A stretch of 64,000 bases of DNA from NCBI GenBank assembly GCA_023362775.1, contig JALMGJ010000005.1:82625921-82689920 (forward strand), written 5' to 3'. This DNA comes from Charina bottae. Taxonomy: Eukaryota; Chordata; Lepidosauria; Squamata; Charinaidae. The translations under genes were made by a program, and so were the position numbers. Of this stretch, positions 21,938-32,769 are shown piece after piece (position 1 is the stretch's first letter; every line of letters begins with the position of its first letter). The notes below the pieces were generated by a model that saw nothing but the letters and a program-made list of their open reading frames with translations, made no database searches and was not told the origin of the DNA.

Positions 21938-22475
21938 TCAGCAAGAAGACGATGGGGTTAAATCAGCTTCAGGGATTCCCTCCATGGAGCAAATTAAAGT
22001 GTCCCAGGACTCATTAAACGAAGACATCATAATGTAGGCTTTCATAAGAGGAGTAAATTCCATCCCACGCTCTTGAAGCTCCACAAAATAGTTCTGCAGT
22101 TTATGAAGATGCTCTGGCAAATTTCCATGCTCTGGCAAGTAGGCTTTGTACAGCTTTTTGGTTAAAATAACCTTGCTGCCAGGAGAGGTTTTCACATATA
22201 AATTACGCAGAAAGTCCCATAATTCTTTGGAAGTTTCCTGACCTCTCACATGTATAAGCTGGTCATCTTGCACAGCTAAGATAATAGAAGCTTTACATTT
22301 CTCATCCTTTCTCAGCCAGGCTTGATCTGGATTTTGAGGAATTTGGTCAGATATAGCAGACCACAAATTTTCTCTCCTCAAGAAACTCCATTTTCAAAAA
22401 CCAGTTCAAATAATTAGTATTAGAAAGCTTTTCCAGGGGCATACCTTGATAACTTGAAGCTGCTGCAGCCGCCAT
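21938..22475 (-). pseudogene. Copia gag
   Basis: From an ATG at 22475 the reading gives MAAAAASSYQGMPLEKLSNT and the usual copia start NYFNWFLKMEFLRREN. It continues in a second frame (22381-21938) with AIILAVQDDQLIHVRG-like text and SKELWDFLRNLYVKTS, FVELQERGMEFT and MMSSFNESWDTLICSM. This is the UBN2-type gag that forms the particle. One frameshift near 22390 separates the parts. Confidence 0.85.
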
Positions 22476-22665
22476 TGCTTCTTCCTCCCCTGTTGGGATA
22501 ATCCACGAGGCTTGAAATCACGAGGCTTGACTCCTCCTCCAACTGAAACTGCTTGTAACTTCCAGCAAGTTTCAAAAAACAAAAAGCCTCTTCAAATGCA
22601 AACAAGACATTTCAGCTCTCTTTCCATATTTCCATAAGTTTTATCTCTGATCCAGAAAACATTTG

Positions 22666-22679
22666 CTGGGCACATAACT
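22666..22679 (-). other. Copia primer-binding site (initiator tRNA-Met)
   Basis: Next to the 5' LTR the element strand reads GTTATGTGCCCAGC. Its complement GCTGGGCACATAAC differs by one base from GCTGGGCCCATAAC, the anticodon stem-loop of initiator tRNA-Met. Drosophila copia primes from the same half-tRNA region. Confidence 0.8.
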
Positions 22680-23195
22680 TTTTGTTGCTTATAAAAATTT
22701 GTGAGATCAGAGTTATAGAAATATTAAGAGACAAACGAACTGAAAAAACTTGCAGCTTTTATTTTAAAACGAACAAACAGGAACTTTTAGTTTTCCACAG
22801 CCGGGGAAGCCTAATAGCTTAATTAACATAACTTGAGGCAAAAAGCCTCTCCGTACTCACATTGTAGAGAAGACAAAACAGAGAGATAACAGCAAGGTAA
22901 CGAAGACAAAAGGCAGATTTACAATTTAAAGCTTTTACTACTACTTGGCAGTACCTGATTGGACAGGGCTTGACATGTGACCAATCACCTAGGCAACCCA
23001 TTCCCAATTTGGGAAAGAACAAACAAGTAACTTTGTGATTGGCTAAGCAACCTAGACTCTGTGGCTCCAAGCAATTAACATTTCTGAGAGGGGGAGTTAA
23101 CGTGCTCTCCTGGAGCCCACAGAAAAAAAACTTTTAGGCTTGGCTTTTAAAACTAGCCTTCATATTCTTTCAAGATCATAAAAATATATGCAACA
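22680..23195 (-). repeat. Copia 5' LTR
   Basis: Partner of the LTR at 17605-18122 with about 1-2 percent visible difference. It is followed by L2 endonuclease sequence after the CATTT duplication. Confidence 0.95.
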
Positions 23196-23534
23196 CATTT
23201 CAGAGAGAGAAACACCCTCCCCTGGCCCCAGCCATGTTTCAGTGACACATGCCAGATCAGCCTTCTCTGCAATTATAAGATCAACAATAAGAGGAGCCTT
23301 ATTGCAGACTGATCTGGCATTCAGGAGCAACACCCTAAAACCCAGGCAGTTGTAGATCTGCTGACCAGGCCATTGGGTTGAGTTCAGGGAGGTGGAACGC
23401 GAAATCGGTACGAGGCATCGAGGTTGCGTTCCCTGAAAACGACCCCCCTGTCTCCCACCATATTTCCCCATGCCTGACACCACCGAGATCTGCTCCCCCA
23501 TCCTTTCCACCCCACAAGTCTCTCCATCACCCAT
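23160..23534 (-). pseudogene. L2 endonuclease N-terminus (5' part of split L2)
   Basis: The minus strand reads NCLGFRVLLLNARSVCNK, then APLIVDLIIAEKADLACVTE and TWLGPGEGVSLSEM, the apurinic-type endonuclease start of L2. The frame runs into the copia LTR at 23195 and continues on the far side at 17604. Confidence 0.85.
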
Positions 23535-24462
23535 CCTCGAACCTCCCCTTTCGATCTAAAGAGAACCCCCCTCCAAACTGCATACATACAATATACACAC
23601 AACCAAGGGGCAAAATAAAAACCCAACAGGTGCTATAGCACTAGCTCTCACCCAGAGGAGAGGATCAACCATACACACTACAATCCCCATCCGCCACTCC
23701 ACAGCCGCTGGATCATCCCTAGGTAGCTTCACAGGGCAAGATCACAAGCCCTGCATAGCCACACAGAGCAGTCCAGGAATAGCTTCCTAAAACCCAAAAT
23801 ACAGCACTTCTCATTAACAGCGTGGGGTAGCCATGCAGCCTCTTCAATTAGCTTGGGAACAGATTGCACTTTACCAAATGCTGCTGCCGCCGGCGCCAGA
23901 CAATCACCATGTAGTGCTGATTTGCAAAGCCGCCGTCTTCATCGCCTCCAAGAGTCCGAGACAGAAAGTCCAGCCAGCAGCCCGCTCTCCTCCATGATGC
24001 CTCCGGCATCTGTGCAGGTAGCTCCAGCTGCCACCTTTGGCAGAGACCAGGAGAGATCATCTTCCCTGCTGTCTCCGCTGCCATCACGTGCTGGAGCCGC
24101 AGCTTCAGAAATCCAGCTCCCAGATGCTGGCTGCTCTCAACTACACCAGAAGGAAGCCCATCCAAGAGTAGGTCCTAGTGCAGCCCACGGGGGATCCGGG
24201 GAGTCAGGCAGAAACCAGTCTTCCAACACCAGTATAGTCCTCCAAACAGTCCCACGGCCTATGCTCACTGTGCTCTCTCCCTCTCGGCACATGCGAGCTC
24301 TCCGTCCCGACTCTGCTCCAACTTCCCCTCCAACTCTACAACACATTCCAACTCTCTCCAAAGCTCAAGTCACAGCCCTCCCCACTTCCCAAGACCTTCA
24401 AAAGCCTTGCCATCAGCCACACTTCAAAAGTTACTATGTTGTTTATTTGTTCAGTCGCTTGT

Positions 24463-25094
24463 CAAGCAGATCTGCTTGTAAAAGCATACATCTTACCATG
24501 TCCATTAGTGAGCGTTTTTTCCTCTCTGCAACTCCATTTTGTTCAGGCGTGCATGGAGTGGTTAGTCTGTGTTCCATACCTAGCTCTGTTAGGTATGTTT
24601 GCATGGTTTGTGAAATGAACTCACCTCCTTGGTCGCTCTGGAGGGCTTGAGGGGTTCTGTTGAACTTGTTGGTCACCATGGCTACATACACTTTCAGCAT
24701 GTCCGCTGTTTGGGATTTCTCCTTCAGTAGGTAGGTCACACAATATCTAGAAAAATCGTCTATAAAGCATAAAACATTTATTTCCGCCCGCTGATGCTTG
24801 AAGAGGTCCACACAAATCAATGTGGATAAGTTCTAGTGGCTTAGTTGCTTGCCTTTCCCTTTGTTTGGGTATGGCTGGTCTTGTTGCTTTTCCCTTGATG
24901 TATATCACACATTTTGGTTGGCATTTATCATGATTGCTTATTTCAAAATCTCTTACCATGCCTTCAGTTTTCATTCTTAAAATTGCATTAAAACCACGGT
25001 GTGCAAAACGCCTGTGCCAGGTGGTGGCGCTGTTGTCCTCCTTTTGCTGCCAATAGGTGAGGCTGACATCTGGTGGCGGTTGTTCGCAGTGCAC
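24463..25094 (-). pseudogene. Copia-2 integrase fragment
   Basis: Reads NSATTWHRRFAHRGFNAIL (zinc region), KPLELIHIDLCGPLQASAGG (first Asp), FIDDFSRYCVTYLLKEK, ALQSDQGGEFISQ (second Asp) and TPEQNGVAERKKRSLMDM (Glu). A frameshift near 24790 separates the first two blocks. It ends abruptly after LLQAD. Confidence 0.9.
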
Positions 25095-25213
25095 CTGGTA
25101 AACGCCATCCTTTTGAAAACCTGTAACTTAAATCTTTTCTCCACTGCTGACTTTACATTGTCCATTCGCATTAAAAATCACATTAAAGCCTTTATTATTC
25201 AATGTTGAGACAC

Positions 25214-25597
25214 TCAGTAAATTGGCTTCAAAGTCCGGTACATAAAAGACATCTGTTGCCATAAGATCTTTGTGTTCACTTCCATTGAAGCATCGCAGTG
25301 GCACACTTTTCCTTGAATCAAAATTGAATTGCCATCTGCTAATGTTATGCTTCCTTCTGGTTTTTCACTTAGCTCACAAAAGTCACTTTTATTCCCACAA
25401 AGATGCTTTCTGGCCCCCGAATTGATTACCCATCGTCTGGGGCATTTCTTGGTATCAGCTTTAAGAACAGTATCAGCTTTATAAACTGTGTAAAGCTTTT
25501 TCACTTTTAAAAGATTTTCCCTTGGAAAAATCCTTCTTGTCCCTGCTTCTGCAGAACTTGGCAAAATATCCTGGTTTCTTGCAAGCATTACAAACAA
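25214..25597 (-). pseudogene. Copia-2 protease region
   Basis: Contains RRWVINSGARKHLCGNKSDF, where the usual active-site Asp-Ser-Gly is Asn-Ser-Gly, so the catalytic Asp is lost. It continues with SITLADGNSILIQGKV. The upstream zinc knuckle region near 25570 is decayed (C-x-x-C remains as CNACKKPG). Confidence 0.75.
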
Positions 25598-25881
25598 TAG
25601 ACTTTTTGGTATTCTGATTTCTTACTAATTGCCCCAGCTCATGTTTACCCTTTGTTGCTAGGTAACCAATTGTTGCTAGGCAATCTATTGTTATGCAAAT
25701 TATCTTACCTCCGACATTCCGATCTAATTGCTCCCAGCAGCTGAGAAAAAAATTTTCTCTTCTAAATTCAAACCAGCAACGAAAGGGAAAAATCTATTTG
25801 GCAAAAAAGCAAAAAAGACATCTTAAGTTTTTCATTCATGAGATTCTCAACTGTGCTCAGCTGATCAAAGATTCCCTGTAT

Positions 25882-26199
25882 TCAGACCAGGTGGTTGTTT
25901 ACATTTCCACTGTCTTCCAAATTGCATGCATGCAGTTCTCGCAACAAAGAAATCACTTTATGATCATCAGCTTCTGAATATAGGGTGCATAAATTCTCAA
26001 TCATTTCCTCAGCAGTAGAAATATTTTTAATCTCTGCTAATCTGTGATCTGAAAGAGATCTAGCAATGAGAATTTTAGCCCTCATCCTTTTTCTTCCATT
26101 GTCTTTTGGCTTCCTCCCCATCCTCTGGTTTTGGTTCAGGTAAATCCAAAGCATCCAAACAATCTTCAAAATCGCTGCATTCTCAATCTGAATAGCCAT
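25882..26199 (-). pseudogene. Copia-2 gag N-terminal part
   Basis: From MAIQIENAAI the frame runs through a basic stretch and SDHRLAEIKNISTAEEMIEN, then LCTLYSEADDHKVISLLREL, HACNLEDSGNVNNHLV. The layout matches copia gag although some of the middle is lost. Confidence 0.7.
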
Positions 26200-26209
26200 G
26201 TTGAGTAAT

Positions 26210-26547
26210 TAAGGTAAAGGTTCCCCCCACACATTTGTGCAGTCGTGTCTGACTGTAGAGGCCGGTGCTCATCTCCATTTGTTAGCTGAAGAGCCAGCGT
26301 TGTCCGAAGATGCCTCCATGGTCATGTGGCCGGCATGACGTACACAGAATGCTGTTACCTACCCACCGAAGTGGTACTTATTAATCTACTTGCATTTGCA
26401 TGCTTTCAAATTGCTAGGTTGGCAAGAGCTGGGGCTAGTGTGGGAGCTCACTCCATCACGCGGGGCTAGGGATTCAAACTGCCGAAGTTGTGACCTTCCA
26501 ATCGACAAGCCTGGCATCTTACCCGCTGAACCACCACGCCCCCTCTA
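26210..26547 (-). repeat. tRNA-derived SINE, copy 2
   Basis: Same family as 95-426. The target duplication ATGYTGAGTAAT (26198-26209 and 26548-26559, one mismatch) splits the copia-2 leader. Confidence 0.9.
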
Positions 26548-26740
26548 ATGCTGAGTAATCCTCAGTTAATTTTTGTAGGGGGAAGGGGGAGCTCCCTCCT
26601 CTTCATTGTTTAGAGAGAGGGAAAAATTTCTGAACTTAGCCTTTTAAATGTGCAAAGCAACTTCCCTTTTTGTGGCTGTGAGGCCAACAAAAAAACATTT
26701 TCAGGAGATCAGTACTGCACTGGTTTGTACTGGTCTTGTA

Positions 26741-26755
26741 CTGGGCCCATAACCC
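26741..26755 (-). other. Copia-2 primer-binding site
   Basis: The plus strand reads CTGGGCCCATAACCC, identical over 15 bases to the initiator tRNA-Met anticodon arm. The element strand is therefore its perfect complement, one base away from the LTR at 26757. Confidence 0.85.
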
Positions 26756-26756
26756 T

Positions 26757-27195
26757 TGATGGATTCTTGAAGGTTAATAAAAGAACTCCAAGCAGCTAAC
26801 AACAATCTTGCAGAGTAGAAGCATGAACCAGCAGGGAACTTGCACTTTAAGTTTAATTACGTTCAGAAATAAATTCAGTCTTCACACATTAGTTAGATGA
26901 AGAAAAATAGAGATAGCTTACATTTATTCAGTAGATCTGGATACGAGTAGATTCATAGTAGATCTACGTGCAAGCGAGATGAAATGGACGAGAGCTGCAT
27001 TGTGCAGCCCTCCTGCTTGCACGTGTGCCCAAGGAGTAATGGAGGTTGTTAATCCCCCAAACTCAAGAATAAGGAGGAAGAGGAAATCAGGTGACTCAGG
27101 TAACTTCCCACAAGCACAGTAGAGATGTGTTTACTAGAAAGACCTCCTATTATGCTTATGAGACAATGCTGAGTTGACTCCTGATAATCCCAACA
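26757..27195 (-). repeat. Copia-2 5' LTR
   Basis: In element orientation it starts TGTTGGGATTATCAGG and ends AATCCATCA, directly before the primer site. An AATAAA lies near 26925. No second LTR exists in the window. Confidence 0.75.
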
Positions 27196-27747
27196 ATTAT
27201 AAGTTGCATTTCCAGTTGAATTTGGGGAAACCACTTGAAGCCTTGGTTGTGTTGAGCTATTTCAATTGCTTTTGTTTGATTTGTTCATTGTAAACAGCTG
27301 AAAGTCTATAAATTTTTGACAATAAACCTGATTTGCAATGGGGATTAAATAATTTCGATTGCAACTATGTGGATTTTAATCAATGTTGATTAAAACATTT
27401 GAAACATACCATGGAATGCACAAGAGTGCTTGTAAAAGCCTAGACTAAAGACATTGTAGGTGCATACCTGTGCACCATACTGCTGTTTTGGCTTTTAAAA
27501 GCTTAATGGTGACAAGTATGTGCTTTCCCCCTTTGGAGTGGAAAAGACCCCAAATTGCCTTGGCACTATTGTTGGCTTTGGCATAAATGGCTTTAATTTG
27601 CAAAGCTCCAGAGCCTGAAAAAGAACACTAAGGTATTTAAAAGCTGGAACTTGTTCAATTTTATTATTTCAGAATAGCCATTGGTGTTTGTAGCAACTAA
27701 GTTTTCCTGAGAAAACCATAATTTTGGGCTTAGAGTGATTGATTGTA
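27196..27747. other. No gene seen
   Basis: A+T-rich sequence. It may be the flank of an old LINE whose RT relic resumes at 28656, because the TA-flanked element sits between them. Confidence 0.4.
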
Positions 27748-28655
27748 CAGATAGTCCTTGCTTAACGACCCTAATTGTGACCAGAATTTTTGTCGCTAAG
27801 CAAAGTGGACATTAGGCGAAACATGTGACTGCACCGCTAAGTGATGGCAGTTCCAGTAGTCACAGTTGTGGTTGTTAGGCAAGGACCACACCATCATTAC
27901 ATGAGGACCTCATGCTTCTCTTGCCGTGCACAAACTACTGGCTCCATCCTGCCGCCTCCTCCCCAGCCAGGCCTAGTAGTTCCCTTTGCAGATGAGGCTC
28001 TACTGCCCTCCATCTCCACCCTTTTGGCCACCCTGCACTCTGCTGCCACCTTCTACCCCTGCCACCCTCATCATCCCAGCTGACCTTCGCCATCTTCCTC
28101 CTTCCGCTGCTGGTGCTCCCAGCTGAGGCAGCTGCTGGCCCTTCGCAAGGCCTTGCACCCGGCACCCTGCCACCCCCTGGCGCTATGAAGGGCCAGCAGC
28201 TGCTTCAACTGGGCATGCCTCAGCAGCGGGAGGAAGAAAACAGCGGTCAACTGGGGGGGCAGTGGAGTGCAGGGCCCCAGGCGTTGTGAAGGGCCAGCAG
28301 CTGCCTCAGCTGGGCATGCCTCATCAGCAGCGGGACAAGATGGTGAAGGGCAGCAGGGGGAGGCGGGGGAGTGAAATGCAGGGCAGGGAGGGCGAAGTGC
28401 AGGGCAGCAGGGGTGGTGGATTTCAGGGCAGCAAAAAGGGCAGAGATGGGGAGGAGATTGGAAGGTGGGGCAGTTGAAGCACACACTGTGGTCATAAATG
28501 CGGGTGGGCTGCCAAGCGCCCACATTTTGATCATGTGACCACAGGGGCTCTGCAACAGCCAGGACTTTGAGGACCGGTCGTAACTACCATTCGTTCAGTG
28601 CTGTTCTAACTTTGAAGGGTCACTGAAAGAATGGTCGTTAAGTGAGGACCACCTG
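27748..28655 (+). mobile_element. TA-flanked non-autonomous DNA element, copy 1
   Basis: The left end CAGATAGTCCTTGCTTAACG and right end CGTTAAGTGAGGACCACCTG are inverted repeats with TA on both sides. Many CGTTAAG/GGTCGTAA palindromic motifs line the interior. The middle (27930-28460) is a GC-rich array of short purine-rich repeats. No transposase is seen. The TA target suggests a Tc1/mariner-type mobiliser. Confidence 0.75.
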
Positions 28656-28870
28656 TAAGTCCTTCTTACAGAATTCTGCTAATGCTCACAGACTTCTCCT
28701 GAGGCCCACCTGTGGGTGAGAGAGACAATTGATGCATCATCGGCATACAGCAGTACTGTATGCAGTACCTGTCACTAAATCTAGGAAGGTGGAATTCCTT
28801 TTTGGCTAAGGCAGTTGCCACTGAATTAACATAGAACAGGGAAGCTAGAACACTGGATAGTGCTGTTCTT
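28656..28870 (-). mobile_element. Decayed non-LTR RT fragment
   Basis: The minus strand near 28690-28760 reads LLYADDASIVSLTH, a reverse transcriptase catalytic motif, in poor surroundings. The clade is uncertain. The DNA element at 27748 inserted into or beside it. Confidence 0.4.
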
Positions 28871-29396
28871 AGGGATGGGAATAGTTATGGATTGGATCTA
28901 GTCACTTGGCATTTGGAGTGTATTATTAATATGAGTGAAGAAGGATACCAAGATGGCCCCTGAATCAGCATTTCCCTTCAATAACTCTGGTGGCATTAGG
29001 CCACAGTTGGGGCTTTCTCTCTGTTCAGTTGCTTAATTAGTTTAAGAATCCATGCCAATATTCACATGGAGATGGCAAATAGAAGGGGGGAGTTATAAAG
29101 TGTGCTGTAAAAAAAACTCTTACCATCTGACAGTGGACAGCCTAATCTCCAAGCACTGTTTTTCTCATGCAATGAGCAAGCAGCTAGTTTCCAAAATAGA
29201 GTGGTGATTCTCAGCCTGAATTCTCAGCCTGAAAAAGGCACTCCCAATCTGCTTGAACAAAAGCGTGTTTTTTCTTTTTAATTAGGTTTTTTAAAAGTTT
29301 TTTCTGAATACTTAACCGATTTCTGGTGCACGGGCAATTAATCTGTAAATTTTAAAAGTTGTCATTAATCCTACCTTGACTCAAAGGGGCGAATGT

Positions 29397-29429
<33 letters not shown>

Positions 29430-29602
29430 TAAACTGTTTTTTCTTACTGAGTTTTGCCCTTTGCATCTGGGAGATTTCTCTATTGGAAGTTTGGAGGGTA
29501 TTAGCTTTTCATTTCAGATTTTAGATGAAAAAATAGAGACCTAAATACATTCAAAAATAGCAATAATGGGAAATATTCTACAGTTCAAATTGCCCACACA
29601 GT
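28871..29602. other. No gene seen; CA microsatellite at 29403-29430
   Basis: Unassigned sequence with one run of about 14 CA units. Confidence 0.6.
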
Positions 29603-29610
29603 GACTAGAG

Positions 29611-29844
29611 CAGAGCTTTCCAAACTGTGTGTCGGGACACGTTAGTGTGTCGGCTGCAGTGTCTGGGTGTGTCACGGCTGCTGCTGCCTCCGAGCCCTGC
29701 CAGGATTCCGCACAGGTCCTAGTGCCTGCCTTGTGCCCTGCTATAAGAGTGTGTCGCGAAATGATGCCCTTCTGTAAGAGTGTGTCACGAAATGATGCAT
29801 GTCTAAAAAGTGTGTCACCAACATGAAAAGTTTGGAAAGCTCTG
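29611..29844. mobile_element. Short hAT MITE
   Basis: The ends CAGAGCTTTCCAAACT and AGTTTGGAAAGCTCTG are perfect inverted repeats. The 8-bp duplication GACTAGAG lies at 29603-29610 and 29845-29852. Inside are three copies of an AGTGTGTCRCGAAATGATG-like unit. Not related in its ends to elements A-D. Confidence 0.9.
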
Positions 29845-30027
29845 GACTAGAGAAACCGATTCGTGTGGAAATAATTGACAGGCAAATACTTTGACCTGGC
29901 CCAATTTTGGCATGCCGAATATATTTGCAACTGACAAGAAGTAATCATACAGAATTCTTTCCACTTTGTGTCACAGCTTCATTATATATTTCCATTGTGT
30001 TGGGTCTTGATTAGCTACAAACACAAA

Positions 30028-30290
30028 ACGTAAGAATTTAAGTAGTGCCCTATTGGATCAGACCCCTGGCCCATCTAGTCCAGCAGTCTGTTCTCATAGT
30101 GGCCAACCAGCTGCACAAGGAAACCCGCTAGTCTCCCAGGAGAAGGCCTTTAGAGGCAGTTATACTGCCATCAATATTTCCTTTTGTTTGTCCTGAATTT
30201 TCCAGGATTCACTTTCATTGGGTGACCTCAGGTTCAAGTAGATTCCAGGTGCCCACGGATGATTCCAGATGTCCAGTGGAAGCAATGAAT
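30028..30290 (-). mobile_element. CR1 3' end fragment
   Basis: The plus strand shows the reversed CR1 signature GGATCAGACCCCTGGCCC, then CAACCAGCTGCACAAGGAA, shared with 35700. Only the 3' UTR part is present. Confidence 0.65.
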
Positions 30291-30644
30291 TTTTTTTTCC
30301 ATCTCAAAAGTGTCAACTGCACATTTGAAGGCTTCCTATCCTCTCATTCCCTCTCTGGCACAGCTCTCTGAATCTCCTTCTAATCAAAAAATGACAATTT
30401 GCAGATTTGGGGGAGAAGAGGAAGCAACTGTACCGCTAACCTGAAGCCAGGAGCCAGATCCCAGCGATGAGGCAATACTCCATGTCTACTCAGGATTTAG
30501 CCACATTGAAGGAATTTCTGGACAATAAACTAAAGGAAGGTTTTATTAGCCTTTTAAACCTCCAGTGTCTACATCCATATTTTTCATCCCTAGGGAGATA
30601 ATTATTTTAGAACAGTACATGACTATAGACTCCTGAACAGTGTA

Positions 30645-31337
30645 CAGGTAGTCCTCGACCTATAACCATTCATTCAACAACTGTTTGAAGTTACAATGGC
30701 ACTGAACGAATGGTGGTTACAACCGGTCCTCAGAGTTCCGGCCATCCTAGCACCCCCACAGTCACATGATTCTGATCTTGGTGCTTGGCAACCAGTTCGC
30801 ACTTACAACTGGTTGCAGGACCCTGCAATCATATGATTGCCAGAAAGTCAATGGGGAAGCTGGCAGAGAAGGTTGCAAGTTGCTGGGGTAAGTCTCCCCC
30901 ACCCTCACACCCTACCCCAGCCCCTCTGTGCTCACACCACGCCATCCACTCACGCACCTTTGCGTACCCCCTCACACCCTTGTGCCCCTGACCTGTACTG
31001 CGCCTCTTGCGTGTACCCACCTTGACCTGTGACACACCTATCATGCACCCCCTCACCCCCTTGCTCCACCCATGCTGTGCCAAGCTTCTTGCAGACCCCC
31101 TTGCACCCTCATGCACCCTCCCTGACCCTCCCCTGTGCACCCACTCACTCCCCCACCTGGTAGTAGCCACTTACCTGCTGGCCTGGGACTTGCAAGTTCC
31201 CACTGCCTGCCGGCCTGGGGAAGCTGGCAGGAAGTTGCCTTGCCTAACGACTGTGGAATTCAGTTAACAATGCAGGGATTGCTGTCACTAAGCAATGCAG
31301 TCACACTTTTTGACCTGTAACCTTTAGGAATCACCTG
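30645..31337 (+). mobile_element. TA-flanked non-autonomous DNA element, copy 2
   Basis: Begins CAGGTAGTCCTCGACC after TA and ends near CACCTG before TA. It interrupts the gypsy relic. The middle (30895-31165) is a CA/CCCTC-rich array related to the reversed array in copy 3. Confidence 0.7.
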
Positions 31338-31606
31338 TAACCTTTTGGAATCACTGCCAGCTGCCTTTTATTTCACATGATTTTTCACTAAATTGGACTT
31401 GAGAGGCCCATACAATTTGATCAGAATGAAAGAGGGCCATTAATGCCTTTTGGATTGGTTAATCTGACTCAGTCTTCTCCAGATTCATAAATGAAATATT
31501 TTCTGATATTTTGGACAAATATGTAGTGGTGTACTTGGATGACCTACTGATTTCTTTTGGAAGACCCCTCTTTGCATGAGACTCACGTTAAGACTGTCTT
31601 AAAGCA

Positions 31607-31679
31607 ACCGCCCAGAGTTCCCTATTCGGGGAGATGGGCGGGAATAAATTAAATAAATAAATAAAAATAAATAAACTCC
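31607..31679 (+). mobile_element. L2 3' tail, very short insertion
   Basis: Consists only of ACCGCCCAGAGTTCCCTATT, the GGGGAGATGGGCGG stem and a TAAA run, inserted between two gypsy RT pieces. This is an extreme 5' truncation. Confidence 0.75.
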
Positions 31680-31990
31680 ACAAACACTTTTTGCTAGGTT
31701 GGAAAAATGTGCAAAGTACAGTCTATACTCTCATGGCAGGCACCTAGAAATGAGGATGACTGGTGTTTTCTGGGCTTTACAAATTTTTATAGAAGGTTCA
31801 TCCCTAATTTTTCAGAGCACATAAGAATACTTTCTCAGTTTTACAGAAAGGACATATGTTCAAATGGTCTACTCAAGAACAAGCACTATTTCAGGACTTG
31901 AAAATCCTTTTCCCAGTCCCTGCCCAGACATCCAGACCTCTCTCGTCAGATACAGCATTAAGAGCTGTTCTCCTCTAGGCATTGAAGGCG

Positions 31991-32612
31991 GGCGGGGGGG
32001 GCGGGGATGGCAAGGGAGATCTCTTGCCTTCTGCATTTTATTTCAAATTTCCAAATTGCTTCTTCCAGATGAAAGATAATGACATTTTTAATAAAAAACT
32101 TGTTTACTCTAAAAACAGTGCTCCAGCAGTGGAGACATTTCTTTCCATCCAGTGAAAGTATGAAAAGATCACTAGGATTTGGACCAACTGCAGAAAGCAC
32201 GATCCTTCACCCTCATCAGATTAGGTGAGCACAATTTTTCCCTTGTTTCAATTTTTATATTACTTATATACCTGGCTCAGAGAACAAACTCCCAGAAGCA
32301 CTATCGCTTTGAGAGATAAATCAATATAATAAGAAGTAAACAATATCAAACTTAATTTTTTAAAGAAAAGTAACCCAAAATATATGATTTACAAAAATAT
32401 AAGCAGTGCTTTCCACAGAGCAGAGACTAGTCTATTTAATGAACAAGGTTTTCAGCCAGTAAGAAATTAATACAGAGAAGATAAATCTCTGAAGACTGAA
32501 ATTACACAGGACTTCCTACTTGCATAAAGAAATAGAAATAAGGGAAAATAAGGTTTATAGCACATTCATGCAACAAAATAAATCAGAGGTCTACCACAGA
32601 TTCCTGGCTAAA
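31991..32612. other. No gene seen
   Basis: A+T-rich sequence with no open frame or repeat I can name. Confidence 0.5.
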
Positions 32613-32728
32613 AACATCTACCCATTTCATTTTTTAAAAAAATAATTTTTATTAAAGAAGTTTTTTACAAAGTTAAAAGATAAATATGAAACAATATAGG
32701 AAAAAAGTAAGAAAGAAAAAGAAAGAGA

Positions 32729-32769
32729 AAGGAAGGAAGGAAGGAAGGAAGGAAGGAAGGAAGGAAGGA
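32729..32769. repeat. GGAA microsatellite
   Basis: About ten GGAA units in the L1 3' UTR. Confidence 0.9.

Larger units (their letters stand above)
17605..23195 (-). mobile_element. Complete Ty1/copia retrotransposon
   Basis: Two LTRs (17605-18122 and 22680-23195) flank gag, zinc knuckle, protease, integrase and RT/RNase H in copia order. A CATTT target duplication lies at 17600-17604 and 23196-23200 inside an L2. The LTRs differ at roughly seven sites plus three small indels over 515 bp, so the insertion is young. A polypurine tract and a primer-binding site complementary to initiator tRNA-Met are present. A solo LTR at 19551-20034 and a few frameshifts inactivate it. Confidence 0.95.
14831..24430 (-). 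mobile_element. Near full-length L2 LINE, split by a copia element
   Basis: Minus-strand order: a putative 5' UTR (about 23540-24430), endonuclease start (LLLNARSVCNKAPLIVDLI, then CVTETWLGPG at 23200-23340), copia insertion 17605-23195, remaining endonuclease and RT (15069-17604), and a 3' end with the CCGCCT hairpin-like block and TAAA run at 14831. The copia target duplication CATTT marks the split point. Total L2 length without the insert is about 4 kb. Confidence 0.85.
24463..27195 (-). mobile_element. Second copia element, 3'-truncated
   Basis: 5' LTR, primer site, leader, gag, protease and integrase are present on the minus strand and stop at 24463 in mid-integrase. RT and the 3' LTR are missing. 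A SINE (26210-26547) sits in the leader just before gag. The proteins differ clearly from the copia at 17605, so it is a separate family. Next to the break, 24435-24462 has a tiny piece resembling a reversed BovB 3' tail (TTGTTTATTTGTTCAGTCG). Confidence 0.85.
30400..31990 (+). mobile_element. Ty3/gypsy pol relic, split by a DNA element and an L2 tail
   Basis: Plus-strand pieces in order: LATLKEFLDNKLKEGFI near 30500, then after the DNA element KLDLRGPYNLIRMKEG (31390), RT core KYVVVYLDDLLISF-like text at 31520-31560 (YLDD), and after the L2 tail LEKCAKYSLYS and FLGFTNFYRRFIPNFSEH at 31700-31850. These are Ty3/gypsy RT motifs in the right order. Frameshifts and small deletions show an old copy. 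No LTRs were found. Confidence 0.75.

Noticed and set aside
23853..24650. 265-residue plus-strand frame
   Set aside because: It runs antisense to the L2 5' UTR and the copia-2 integrase, so it is a shadow frame.
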